A DNA stretch of 9,297 nucleotides from Thermoplasmata archaeon (GTDB lineage Archaea; Thermoplasmatota; E2; UBA202; JdFR-43): positions 1 through 9,297 of the forward strand of contig JAGGWA010000012.1 of NCBI GenBank assembly GCA_021157745.1, given 5' to 3'. The position numbers and the translations under genes are program-made. Under the pieces are notes generated by a model. It was not told where the DNA came from. It searched no databases and saw nothing but the letters and a program-made list of their open reading frames with translations. Positions 1 through 6,820 of this stretch are shown here, one piece after another; positions within the stretch are counted from its first letter, which is position 1; every line of letters starts with the position of its first letter.

Positions 1-1594
1 GCCCTGTCAAACTCGGCTTTTCTGGCGGTTGATTTGCGGGAGTTATTGTAAAATGGTATATGCCTGTTTTATTTGCATTTCCCAGCATATCTTTTGCATA
101 TATGGTAAAGTTGTATGTCCCAACTATACTATATGTTTCCTCTCTATAATATGTTGTGCATGGAATATGATGCATTGTGAAATTTGAAAAAGAGCCGTCT
201 GGATATGTAACTTCAAGATAAACTCCGTCTATATCTGTCGTATCTGTAATAACACATGTTATATTTACCTTCCCTCCTGCAACCTGAATTGATGGATTTG
301 CTGTAACATCTGATATGACAGGCGGGCTATTGTCAACAACATAGCTTTTATTGTGCGTTGCCTCCTCATTTCCTACATTATCATCGCTATAATATTCAAC
401 ATAGTTCGTTCCTTCTTTTGTCAATGAAAAGCTTCCAGAATAAACATAAAAATTGTTTCCTTTGCCCACGCCGCTTCCAGGCGCGGGGTGCCAGCTTCCA
501 TTCCATATGCGATAATATGTTGCATTGACTCCAGAAATTGCATCTGTTGCAGAAAGCGTTATGGAAGCAGAAGAAGTTATATGATTTCCATATGATGGCG
601 TTGCTGATATATGCGTTGATGGCGATGTTGTGTCTATTCCAGCTTTTTCTTCCGCTGCGCTCTTGCTCTCACTATTACTTGCATTATCCTCCGCTATAAC
701 AAAAAATTCATAGTAACCGTCTCCATTTGGAGCGTTAAAGCCCCATTGATATGGTGGCGAGCTATCGGTAGCGAAGCTTTGCCAAGAACCCCATGTTGCG
801 TTGTCAATGCTGTAACGGTAATACAGGGTAACACTTTTTACACCAGATAACGAGTCGGAGGCTGTAGCATTTATTACGAGAGGCAAGGAAGTATGCCAGT
901 AAGATATTGCATCCATGCTTGATGAAGGAGGCGTGGCATCGTAGGCGGCGCTTTCATCTGCTGTTGCTGGGGCGCCTTCAGTATTTCCAGCAGAGTCATT
1001 TGCAATGGTATAAAATTCATAATAGCCCTCGCCACTCGGAAAATTAAAGTTCCATTGCCATGGTGGCGAGCTATCGGTAGCGAAACTCTGCCAAGAACCC
1101 CATGTTGCATTGTCGCTGCTGTAGCGATATTTTAAAGTCACATTCGAAACATTGTAATTGTCGTTTGCAGTGGCTGTTATAGAAGCTGTGGAATTATACC
1201 AGTATTTTGGTAAAGCGTCGACGGAACTTGATGGAGGCGTGGTATCTTGCAATGTAAAACTATAGCTCGATGAAGTATTCCACCCTGTGGAATTGTAAGC
1301 TTTTACAATATATGAATATGTGCCTAAAGGATCAGGATATGCATATGTATGGTTGTAATACCATGTTGTTGTGGAGGCGATGTTTGTCATCGAATAATTT
1401 CCCATGAGAGTTGCATTTGGATAATAAATTTCAACATATACTTGCGAAGCATTCGTTATGTCTGCTGTTATATTATTATATCCTGGAACTTCAACAGGAT
1501 CAGGGGTATCGGTAATGCTATTTATCTTGGGCTGAGCCATTGAATATATTGCTACAAGAAGCAAGGCAACCAATATGCCATATATTTTCTTCAT
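1..1594 (-). CDS. Large secreted Ig/fibronectin-like repeat surface protein, 3' end outside window
   Basis: The frame is open for 531 codons from the ATG at 1594 to the window edge with no stop, so the C-terminus is missing. Residues 1-20 form a signal peptide: Lys-Lys, a hydrophobic stretch from about 6 to 17, then Ser-Met-Ala before Gln21. The mature part is a string of roughly 100-residue beta-sandwich-like modules, at about 23-115, 117-218, 219-320, 321-420 and 421-518. Each junction carries a short proline motif (DTTPPSS, DATPPSS, DTTSPST, DNSPPVI). Asn521-Gln-Pro-Pro then opens another module of the kind that often precedes PKD-like domains. About 21 N-X-S/T sequons are visible, so heavy N-glycosylation is likely if the cell has an oligosaccharyltransferase. 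Two cysteines (447 and 479) could form a disulfide in module 5. An adhesin, sheath or S-layer-associated protein is the most reasonable reading; the exact function is unknown. The start has no Shine-Dalgarno site, but a TATA box lies 23-24 nt upstream. Confidence 0.88.
   Translation of the reverse strand, partial: MKKIYGILVALLLVAIYSMAQPKINSITDTPDPVEVPGYNNITADITNASQVYVEIYYPNATLMGNYSMTNIASTTTWYYNHTYAYPDPLGTYSYIVKAYNSTGWNTSSSYSFTLQDTTPPSSSVDALPKYWYNSTASITATANDNYNVSNVTLKYRYSSDNATWGSWQSFATDSSPPWQWNFNFPSGEGYYEFYTIANDSAGNTEGAPATADESAAYDATPPSSSMDAISYWHTSLPLVINATASDSLSGVKSVTLYYRYSIDNATWGSWQSFATDSSPPYQWGFNAPNGDGYYEFFVIAEDNASNSESKSAAEEKAGIDTTSPSTHISATPSYGNHITSSASITLSATDAISGVNATYYRIWNGSWHPAPGSGVGKGNNFYVYSGSFSLTKEGTNYVEYYSDDNVGNEEATHNKSYVVDNSPPVISDVTANPSIQVAGGKVNITCVITDTTDIDGVYLEVTYPDGSFSNFTMHHIPCTTYYREETYSIVGTYNFTIYAKDMLGNANKTGIYHFTITPANQPPEKPSLTG
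752..1113 (-). repeat. Tandem domain repeat within the surface-protein gene (309-bp period)
   Basis: The segments 752-804 and 1061-1113 match at 50 of 53 bases and are offset by 309 bp, exactly 103 codons. They encode the shared motif DNATWGSWQSFATDSSPP in modules 2 and 3. The similarity continues at the protein level into G-Y-Y-E-F and I-A-x-D, while flanking DNA diverges more. This indicates duplication of one Ig-like module, with the conserved core kept similar either by recent origin or by gene conversion. Confidence 0.85.
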
Positions 1595-1611
1595 AAAATT
1601 ATAAGTGTTTT

Positions 1612-1623
1612 CTTTATTTAAAG
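1612..1623 (-). promoter_or_regulatory. Archaeal box A (TATA) promoter of the surface-protein gene
   Basis: On the minus strand the site reads CTTTAAATAAAG, a good archaeal box A, preceded by an A-rich stretch that could serve as a BRE. Its centre lies 23.5 nt upstream of the ATG at 1594. There is no Shine-Dalgarno sequence before that ATG, so a leaderless or near-leaderless transcript is the likely product. The same geometry recurs at two other promoters in the window. Confidence 0.6.
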
Positions 1624-1656
1624 TTTTACAAGAATTTAGAGGCAAGTGAAAGCATC

Positions 1657-1700
1657 CAGATGTTAGCTGTCCTCATAATCTCGATTATCCATACCATCTG
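1657..1700. repeat. Nested inverted repeats in the 109-nt intergenic gap
   Basis: The gap 1595-1703 holds a perfect hairpin, ATAATC-TC-GATTAT at 1675-1688. It is enclosed by a 6-bp pair CAGATG (1657-1662) and CATCTG (1695-1700). The hairpin lies just after the GIY-YIG stop codon and upstream of the next promoter, so it could help end the upstream transcript or bind a regulator. The arms are short and AT-rich and chance is possible. I see no ORF or RNA gene in this gap. Confidence 0.3.
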
Positions 1701-1703
1701 TTT

Positions 1704-2411
1704 TTAATCCAATTTCCAATTTTTTGTTTTATGGACTAGTTTTTCAATGATAACCATTTCCTCACTATTTACTCCTTCTGAGCCGAGATGCTGTGTAAGC
1801 CATAGCCCGGATGCTCTTATCTGTTTCTTTGGTGAATAATTACCGAGCCAATTTCTTGATGGTTTGCATTTCATGCATTTAGATACTGTTCCAATAAGTT
1901 TACTCTCGAATCCTCTACTGCCGATTCTTCTTTCTTCATTTTCAAAAATTATAAACCTGAAAAAGAATTTGTTCCTAAGTATTTCTGTAATTTGTTTCTC
2001 GATAGATTTTTCTTTTTCTATGTCTCTTAAATCCCCGTATTTAGCTCTATTGTCCTTAGGTAAAAAATCTATTTCCCAAATTTTTAAGTAAGGATCCTTA
2101 TTTTTATGGAGTAATGCTCTACCTATATTCTTTCTAAAAATGCTTCTATCAGCAGGCTTTGGCTTATTTTTATTAAAATCCATTTTCCTCTCACTAATTA
2201 AGAAGTGCTCTGCTATGCGATTTCTGAAATTATTTCCTTTATGTGTACCTATCCGAACTATTCTTAATTTTTCGCCACCATGCCCCCATATTTCTCCTTC
2301 TTCGTAAAAGAAATAAATACCATTAAGGGGCAATAGCTCTAATTTGAAAGGGTATTTAATCAGTGGTAATTCCTCCAGTATTTCATGAAGCCATTTACAT
2401 TTTTCACTCAT
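1704..2411 (-). CDS. GIY-YIG-superfamily nuclease-like protein
   Basis: This 235-residue protein has the layout of a GIY-YIG domain. The first strand is Gly31-Ile-Tyr. The second is Arg50-Ile-Val-Arg-Ile-Gly-Thr56, matching the YIG strand but without its tyrosine. Then come Arg63-x-Arg65 followed by His69 (the position of the catalytic Arg), an I-F-R-K-N-I-G block at 91-97, Glu169 in RGFES (likely the metal-binding Glu), and a C-terminal N-W-L-G plus S-G-L-W signature at 187-190 and 201-204. From memory this order matches a widespread, uncharacterised GIY-YIG subfamily; no search was run. A Cys pair (179, 182) precedes the N-W-L-G block. I chose the ATG at 2411 over a GTG at 2420 because a strong Shine-Dalgarno site sits 5 nt before the ATG. 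The gene follows the small protein gene by 5 nt. Expected activity is metal-dependent DNA or RNA cleavage; the target is unknown. Confidence 0.75.
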   Translation of the reverse strand: MSEKCKWLHEILEELPLIKYPFKLELLPLNGIYFFYEEGEIWGHGGEKLRIVRIGTHKGNNFRNRIAEHFLISERKMDFNKNKPKPADRSIFRKNIGRALLHKNKDPYLKIWEIDFLPKDNRAKYGDLRDIEKEKSIEKQITEILRNKFFFRFIIFENEERRIGSRGFESKLIGTVSKCMKCKPSRNWLGNYSPKKQIRASGLWLTQHLGSEGVNSEEMVIIEKLVHKTKNWKLD

Positions 2412-2415
2412 TTTT

Positions 2416-2422
2416 ATCACCT
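2416..2422 (-). promoter_or_regulatory. Shine-Dalgarno site that fixes the GIY-YIG start
   Basis: The minus strand reads AGGTGAT, then four A residues and ATG at 2411. The site overlaps the TGA stop of the upstream gene (2417-2419). Translation of the nuclease-like protein is therefore probably coupled to its partner. Confidence 0.6.
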
Positions 2423-2824
2423 AATTTCGGATAGATGCGTAAATAATTTCACATTTAATCCTCTGTTTCTCACTTTTTCTACCAATTTTTTATACAATTG
2501 ATGGAAGCGACCGGGATTATGATAAAACCAAATTTCATCATATTTTGATAGTTTCATGACAAAATCATCAACTAAATCTCGAAATTCATCGGGTTTTACT
2601 TTACTTGGATGCTTATTATACCATTCAATTTTATTATGTGGAAAGACCACGCCATATTTATCAGAAAATATTGCCCAGTCAACACCTTTATCTTTACATT
2701 TTTTTATAAAGCGTTGAAGCGGTGTTGCAAGATATAGCCTATCAGGGGTTACCTTCTTCTTTGTTCCGCGAAAGGAATCATCTTTTTTGGCCGAACAATG
2801 GGTGATGTATATTCTTTTATTCAT
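2417..2824 (-). CDS. Small conserved protein with N-terminal T-H-C-S-A-K-K motif (DUF6884-like)
   Basis: The product is 135 residues and soluble, with no signal peptide. It begins with a beta strand leading to Thr8-His-Cys-Ser-Ala-Lys-Lys14. A basic loop follows, then R-L-Y-L-A-T-P at 29-35, W-A-I-F-S-D-K-Y-G at 50-58 and Y-H-N-P-G-R-F at 101-107. The order Cys-Ser-x-x-Lys, then Leu-Tyr, then a 'W-x-I-x-S-x-K-Y-G' strand resembles the DUF6884-type fold, whose members sit in phages and accessory regions. The resemblance is from memory and the biochemical role is unknown. Cys10 and the H-N-P-G-R loop look like active-site candidates. The gene starts 3 nt after the mptE stop and lies directly before the GIY-YIG gene, so the two are probably made together. 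Sampled lines of this pair run near 30% GC against roughly 40-50% in the purine genes. Confidence 0.7.
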   Translation of the reverse strand: MNKRIYITHCSAKKDDSFRGTKKKVTPDRLYLATPLQRFIKKCKDKGVDWAIFSDKYGVVFPHNKIEWYNKHPSKVKPDEFRDLVDDFVMKLSKYDEIWFYHNPGRFHQLYKKLVEKVRNRGLNVKLFTHLSEIR

Positions 2825-2827
2825 TTT

Positions 2828-3469
2828 TCACAACATATCATACCATTTTATTATTCTTTCAGCCCATTTTAGCTTTCTTGCTTTTATTGTCGCATCTTTT
2901 CCTTCTTTTTCAACCACGTTTTCAAAATCAAATCCTATGAGGAAAATCTGGCATGCATGAAAATGACGGGCCATGCAATATGCCCTGTCTCCATCAGTAA
3001 AACCTCCAAAGTTATAAACGCCATCAAAAGGCTCTGTTTGAGTTGTTATGGCAACGTAGCCCTCGAATTTGGGAAGCCATTTCTTTAATGCCTCGATATT
3101 GTCACCATGAGCATGAACAACTGCAACACTTTTCTTTTTATTTGCCTCCAGAATGTCTTCCATGTTTCCATCCAAATCTGTAACAATTATATCAGGAATC
3201 TTTCCATGAACCATGAGAAGAGATGTGGCCTCATCAGCAGCTATAACAACGCCTCTCGCCCTCGCAATGTCTTCTTTTCGCATAGCGGCGCCGCATATGG
3301 TGACGGGCTTGAATTGAATCATGCTCTTCAATTTTTCAACGCCTGCTCTTTTTAAACCGTTGGCTAATTCATTTGCAATGATAGCAGCCTCTCTATCTTT
3401 TTTTTCATCATATTCAAACTCCTTCAAAATTTTTTCATACAATGGCTTCCATCTTTCCCATTCCATCAT
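2828..3469 (-). CDS. mptE: 6-hydroxymethyl-7,8-dihydropterin diphosphokinase (MptE type, DUF115)
   Basis: The family transfers diphosphate from ATP to 6-hydroxymethyl-7,8-dihydropterin, activating it for tetrahydromethanopterin- or folate-type cofactor synthesis in the cytoplasm. The archaeal DUF115 family is unrelated to bacterial FolK. The 213-residue sequence shows its hallmark segments: I-V-T-D-L-D-G at 95-101, H-A-H-G-D-N at 119-124, G-G-F-T-D-G-D-R-A at 155-163 and G-F-D-F at 179-182. These are acidic and histidine motifs consistent with binding metal and nucleotide. The ATG at 3469 overlaps the guaAb stop as ATGA, a classic coupled start. A GTG at 3475 and an ATG at 3466 are alternatives. 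The operon position links pterin synthesis to guanine nucleotide supply. Confidence 0.88.
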   Translation of the reverse strand: MMEWERWKPLYEKILKEFEYDEKKDREAAIIANELANGLKRAGVEKLKSMIQFKPVTICGAAMRKEDIARARGVVIAADEATSLLMVHGKIPDIIVTDLDGNMEDILEANKKKSVAVVHAHGDNIEALKKWLPKFEGYVAITTQTEPFDGVYNFGGFTDGDRAYCMARHFHACQIFLIGFDFENVVEKEGKDATIKARKLKWAERIIKWYDML

Positions 3470-4407
3470 TCCCACTCTATAGTTGCTGGAGGCTTGTTTG
3501 TTATGTCATACACAACTCTATTCACACCTTTTATTTCATTTGTTATCCTCGTTGCTATTCTTTCCAGAAGGTTGTGAGGCAAATGGGTGAATGAAGCCGT
3601 CATAGCATCTATGCTATCCACGCTCCTTATCGCAATTGTATAGCCATACACTCTTTTATCTCCATGAACTCCAACGCTTTTTATTGGGAGTAGAACAGCA
3701 AAATACTGCCATGGTTTTTCCATTCCTTTTTTCACCTCTTTCTCAATCTCCTCCTCAACAATGTGGCATGCTTCTCTTACAATATCAAGCCTTTCTTTTG
3801 TCACCTCTCCTATAATACGTATAGCCAAGCCTGGCCCGGGAAAGGGCTGGCGTTCCGCCACTTTTAAGCCCAGATACTTAGCCAGCTTCCTAACCTCATC
3901 TTTATATAAGTCCCTTAAAGGCTCAACGATCTTAAGTTTCATTTTCACCGGCAATCCGCCAACATTATGGTGACTCTTTATTGTGTCTCTAAGCCCTCCA
4001 CCGCTTTCAATCCAGTCTGGAGCTATTGTTCCCTGTATTAAGTATTCGGCTTTCTCCTTTTTTGCAACTTCCTCAAAAATTTTTATGAAAAGCTCTCCTA
4101 TTATTTTTCTTTTTTTCTCAGGATCAACAACTCCTTTCAAAGCCTGCAAGAATCTATCAGCAGCTTCAACTTTAACAAATTTCAGTGGCATTTTTTTGAA
4201 TAACGCTTCCACCTCCTTACTTTCATTTTTTCTCATTAGCCCAGTATCGACATATACTGCAACCAGATTTTCTCCCAATGCCATGCTTCCGAGTTTGGCT
4301 GCAACACTTGAATCAACGCCTCCAGAAACTGCAATAATTGCTTTTCCTTTGACGACGCTTTTCAACTTCTCTACAGCTTCTTCAACAAATTTTTCCTCAT
4401 TGAACAT
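3466..4407 (-). CDS. guaAb: GMP synthase, ATP-pyrophosphatase subunit (archaeal two-subunit form)
   Basis: The enzyme adenylates XMP with ATP and aminates it to GMP, using ammonia from a separate glutaminase subunit (GuaAa, not in this window). The 313-residue protein carries the N-type ATP-pyrophosphatase P-loop S-G-G-V-D-S-S at 28-34, then the strand and loop Y-V-D-T-G-L-M. The C-terminal dimerisation/XMP-binding half contains [10 protein letters not shown] and ends with [10 protein letters not shown], both highly typical of GuaA. There is no N-terminal amidotransferase domain, as expected for the archaeal split enzyme. I chose the start M-F-N-E-E-K-F at 4407, overlapping the purE stop by 11 nt, over an upstream in-frame ATG at 4440. 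It has a Shine-Dalgarno site 7 nt away and matches the usual family start. Confidence 0.95.
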   Translation of the reverse strand: MFNEEKFVEEAVEKLKSVVKGKAIIAVSGGVDSSVAAKLGSMALGENLVAVYVDTGLMRKNESKEVEALFKKMPLKFVKVEAADRFLQALKGVVDPEKKRKIIGELFIKIFEEVAKKEKAEYLIQGTIAPDWIESGGGLRDTIKSHHNVGGLPVKMKLKIVEPLRDLYKDEVRKLAKYLGLKVAERQPFPGPGLAIRIIGEVTKERLDIVREACHIVEEEIEKEVKKGMEKPWQYFAVLLPIKSVGVHGDKRVYGYTIAIRSVDSIDAMTASFTHLPHNLLERIATRITNEIKGVNRVVYDITNKPPATIEWE

Positions 4408-4837
4408 ATTTTTTCCTCTCCTCTTCTCTATACTCTTCAAGCTTTTTCCTTAAACTTTCATCTTTTAAAGAAAGGATCTCGATGGCGAGTAAGGCGGCAT
4501 TGTCGCCTCTATCCAAACCGACTGCTGCAACAGGAACTCCAGGGGGCATTTGAACAATGGAAAGAATTGAATCCAAATTAAGCTTTCCAGAAACAGGAAC
4601 TCCTATGACAGGCTTTGTTGTGTGCGCCGCTATACTTCCTGGCAAAGATGCTGATAAGCCAGCTATTGCTATAAAAACATCTGCATCGCTTTTCGCCACC
4701 TCTTTAACTTTTTCGGGCGTCCTGTGGCTTGAGGCGAGAACAATTTCATATTCGATGCCAAATTTTTTTAGCATTTCCGCTGCCTTCCTTCCAACATGCT
4801 CATCGCTCTTTGAGCCCATCACAATCATTACTTTCAT
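4397..4837 (-). CDS. purE: Phosphoribosylaminoimidazole carboxylase / N5-CAIR mutase, PurE
   Basis: PurE makes 4-carboxy-5-aminoimidazole ribonucleotide in de novo IMP synthesis, either from N5-CAIR (class I, with PurK) or directly from AIR and CO2 (class II). The 146-residue chain is a complete single-domain PurE: G-S-K-S-D at 8-12, S-S-H-R-T-P at 36-41, A-G-L-S-A-S-L-P-G at 59-67 and S-I-V-Q-M-P at 93-98. The H-R-T-P and S-I-V-Q-M-P segments are class I-like. The 60s loop lacks the usual class I histidine (A-A-H replaced by S-A-S), so the class is uncertain. No purK is seen here. There is no Shine-Dalgarno site; a T-rich box A lies about 23 nt upstream, suggesting a leaderless first gene of the purE-guaAb-mptE operon. 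Confidence 0.95.
   Translation of the reverse strand: MKVMIVMGSKSDEHVGRKAAEMLKKFGIEYEIVLASSHRTPEKVKEVAKSDADVFIAIAGLSASLPGSIAAHTTKPVIGVPVSGKLNLDSILSIVQMPPGVPVAAVGLDRGDNAALLAIEILSLKDESLRKKLEEYREEERKKYVQ
4415..4421 (-). promoter_or_regulatory. Shine-Dalgarno site that fixes the guaAb start
   Basis: The minus strand reads GGAGAGG, seven bases before the ATG at 4407, inside the 3' end of purE. It supports the internal ATG over the in-frame ATG at 4440, which would add 11 residues not typical of the family. Confidence 0.6.
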
Positions 4838-4866
4838 AAAGATAAAAGAGGGGAGAAATAAAAATT
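4838..4866 (-). promoter_or_regulatory. Intergenic pyrimidine tract with box A for purE; possible terminator of the upstream operon
   Basis: Read on the minus strand, nearly the whole 29-nt gap is pyrimidine. The segment TTTTTATTT (4856-4864) is a reasonable box A centred 23 nt before the purE ATG, the spacing seen at the two stronger promoters. The same T-rich run, directly after the C25 protease stop codon, could act as an archaeal U-tract terminator. The sequence alone cannot separate these two roles or exclude read-through. Confidence 0.4.
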
Positions 4867-6792
4867 TTAGTATCCTCCTATCTGCAGGCTTGGGTCACCA
4901 AACAAAACCCATTCCTGGACAGTCTTCAAATTGACCAAATCTGCCGTGTGCGGATTGTCCTTCCAGTCCATTTCCCAGTTTATCGGAAATCTGTTTATGT
5001 AATCTGTTATAGCCGCCTCGAAAGCCTCGCCAAGCACATGTTTTCCGCCATGATTATACACCTCGAAGAAATGGGGCTCAAGCCATCCGTCCAAGTATTG
5101 TATGCAATCTGGTATGCCATCTGGAACACTATCAGGAATCTCATCAACGGGACCATCGCCAATCGTTCCATAGCCCAGCCCGGTGTTTCCTATCGTGGCT
5201 ATGCTTCCTCCTTTGCCATTACGCAAAAACTGCCATCCCCAGCATGCAGGCGCCATATCACCGAGATAATAAGCCCATATGCCCTCTTGCAGGAATTTGA
5301 ATATGCTTACATTGAACTGGCAGTTGTGGCAGCCCCCAACGACAAGAACAGGAAGTTTTCCGTCATTGCTCAAACTTTTTATGTCTGAAAGGCTAAAATC
5401 AATCCATGTGGAGAAATCATTGTGGGGATGCGTAGCCCACGAGGCAGGATTTCCGTGCCCGCTGAAATATACGAAACCTGCTCCCTGCGAGAGAATGTTC
5501 ACGGCATTTTCCGGAGTAAATTCTACATCGCCACCTTCAACCCATATGCGTATTGCATCAAATCCATCCATGTATTTTATTGCCTGCTCATTTTCAACCT
5601 GTCCCTCTATATAATCTGTTCCAACTTCTTCGTCAGGAAAAGAATCTCCTCCTATTGTCACAAATTTTTTGAACCATGCTTCATTCTTTGCATTGCTATT
5701 TTCATACGCTATTATTTTTTCAACAATGGATTTTGCTTCTATTTTATTGCGACATGCAAGCCTTCCAACATACACATCAGGATACAAATCAAGAACATCC
5801 TTGTTATTTTTATTCCATTCTGCAAATATTCCATTGCCATTGCTGTCCCAGTCTTCGAAGACAATCTTGCCATCTTCATATTTATAAACATCGGCAAAAT
5901 ATAAATCGGAAAGATAGCTTGCCTCCCAGCTGCTGTTATCATCCAAATGGCTGTAGCGGACTGGCACCCACCATCTCATGCTCTGTCTTTTCATTCCTCC
6001 AAAAAGCAAAACATATTTTATTCCATCTTTTTCGATTTCATCTTTTATTGCATATTTTACCTTTTCAGCATCGTCGCGACCATTATAAGTGGAAACGATA
6101 TCCTTAACACTCATAAACTTTGTTCTTATTCCATGATTTTCTTTATGCTGCACTAATGGCTGTATAACATCTTGCCATTTTGAAGGAGCTATGATAAGCA
6201 AGTCATATGCATTGTTGAAATTCATGCTACCTTCTTCATATCTTATTTTTATTTTTGCATCCTTCATATATTCAATTTCATTTCTTACAGCATTGTAACG
6301 GCATGGAAATATTTTCATGGCAAGGAAAATAACATGCTGTCCATCTTTCAATCCAGCTCCAATGTTATAAAAATACCATTTCTGCGGATAAAATTCATCT
6401 CTGCTATAAATGCTGCTCAATTTCATTTCATAACTTTTTGCTCCCAATGGAATTGGTTTGGGCGAAGGAGTCAATTTTTTATTAATTTTGATTTTGTCTA
6501 TGCCAAATTCTATGCTAACATCTTTTATTTTGCTTCCAAAAGGAAAGACAAGTGTTTTTGTTATAACTGGCAATGAGGGAGCATTTCCTATGGTATAGTA
6601 GCTTGCATTTTCAACGAAAATTTTCGCATAATTTTTGTTTTCCATAACAACAGGATTGCCAATGTGCATGCTAACAACTTTTTCAATTTCTTTGCTTTCG
6701 TGCATTTCTGAAAATTCTGTTTTTATGCCATTTTGACTGGCGGTGAGTATTAAAAAAATGCCCAACACAATAACAATCTTTGATAGCCTCAT
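4867..6792 (-). CDS. Secreted gingipain-like cysteine protease (peptidase family C25)
   Basis: The 641-residue protein (from the ATG at 6792) begins with a clear export signal: M-R-L-S-K, then a hydrophobic run of about 13 residues to T-A-S-Q. A propeptide-like region follows, with A-P-S-L-P-V at about 71-76 and V-F-P-F-G at 82-86. The C25 caspase-fold domain starts near Y-D-L-L-I-I-A-P (196-203). The catalytic dyad is His446 in F-S-G-H-G-N-P and Cys488 in G-G-C-H-N. An aspartate-rich loop D-S-N-G-N-G and a D-x-V-P-D-G-I-P-D segment look like calcium sites. The chain stops at [10 protein letters not shown], the usual end of the C25 domain, with no C-terminal Ig domain or membrane anchor. An upstream in-frame ATG (6849) would place 19 polar residues before the signal and overlap the previous gene, so I rejected it. 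No Shine-Dalgarno site is visible. The substrate is unknown; arginine or lysine specificity cannot be read from sequence. Confidence 0.88.
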   Translation of the reverse strand: MRLSKIVIVLGIFLILTASQNGIKTEFSEMHESKEIEKVVSMHIGNPVVMENKNYAKIFVENASYYTIGNAPSLPVITKTLVFPFGSKIKDVSIEFGIDKIKINKKLTPSPKPIPLGAKSYEMKLSSIYSRDEFYPQKWYFYNIGAGLKDGQHVIFLAMKIFPCRYNAVRNEIEYMKDAKIKIRYEEGSMNFNNAYDLLIIAPSKWQDVIQPLVQHKENHGIRTKFMSVKDIVSTYNGRDDAEKVKYAIKDEIEKDGIKYVLLFGGMKRQSMRWWVPVRYSHLDDNSSWEASYLSDLYFADVYKYEDGKIVFEDWDSNGNGIFAEWNKNNKDVLDLYPDVYVGRLACRNKIEAKSIVEKIIAYENSNAKNEAWFKKFVTIGGDSFPDEEVGTDYIEGQVENEQAIKYMDGFDAIRIWVEGGDVEFTPENAVNILSQGAGFVYFSGHGNPASWATHPHNDFSTWIDFSLSDIKSLSNDGKLPVLVVGGCHNCQFNVSIFKFLQEGIWAYYLGDMAPACWGWQFLRNGKGGSIATIGNTGLGYGTIGDGPVDEIPDSVPDGIPDCIQYLDGWLEPHFFEVYNHGGKHVLGEAFEAAITDYINRFPINWEMDWKDNPHTADLVNLKTVQEWVLFGDPSLQIGGY

Positions 6793-6820
6793 GAATTCAT
6801 AATGAAATTTCATTTTTATA
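6791..6820 (-). promoter_or_regulatory. Two adjacent perfect palindromes and a TATA-like element at the protease start
   Basis: ATGAATTCAT (6791-6800) and AATGAAATTTCATT (6801-6814) are back-to-back perfect palindromes sharing ATGAA/TTCAT half-sites. A TATAAA element on the minus strand (6815-6820) is centred 25-26 nt before the protease ATG at 6792. The arrangement resembles an internal promoter with an operator over the transcription start. It also overlaps the 3' end of the glycosyltransferase gene, so coding constraint and chance are alternatives. Confidence 0.35.

Noticed and set aside
874..1110. Minus-strand 78-codon ORF within the surface-protein region
   Set aside because: It lies on the same strand but in another frame of the 531-codon open frame, which has a signal peptide and repeated domains.
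1641..1690. tRNA-like anticodon loop CTCATAA in the intergenic gap
   Set aside because: The flanking bases do not form an anticodon stem, and no T-arm or acceptor stem is present, so neither a tRNA nor a clear attachment-site remnant is supported.
3983..4453. 156-codon plus-strand ORF opposite guaAb
   Set aside because: It is antisense to an unmistakable GMP synthase subunit. Its translation is Ser/Phe-rich low-complexity sequence with no domain.
5422..5904. 160-codon plus-strand ORF, with several overlapping ones, inside the C25 protease gene
   Set aside because: The opposite strand encodes the complete C25 domain with its His-Cys dyad. The plus-strand products are Cys/Phe/Ile-rich and mutually overlapping, as expected of shadows.
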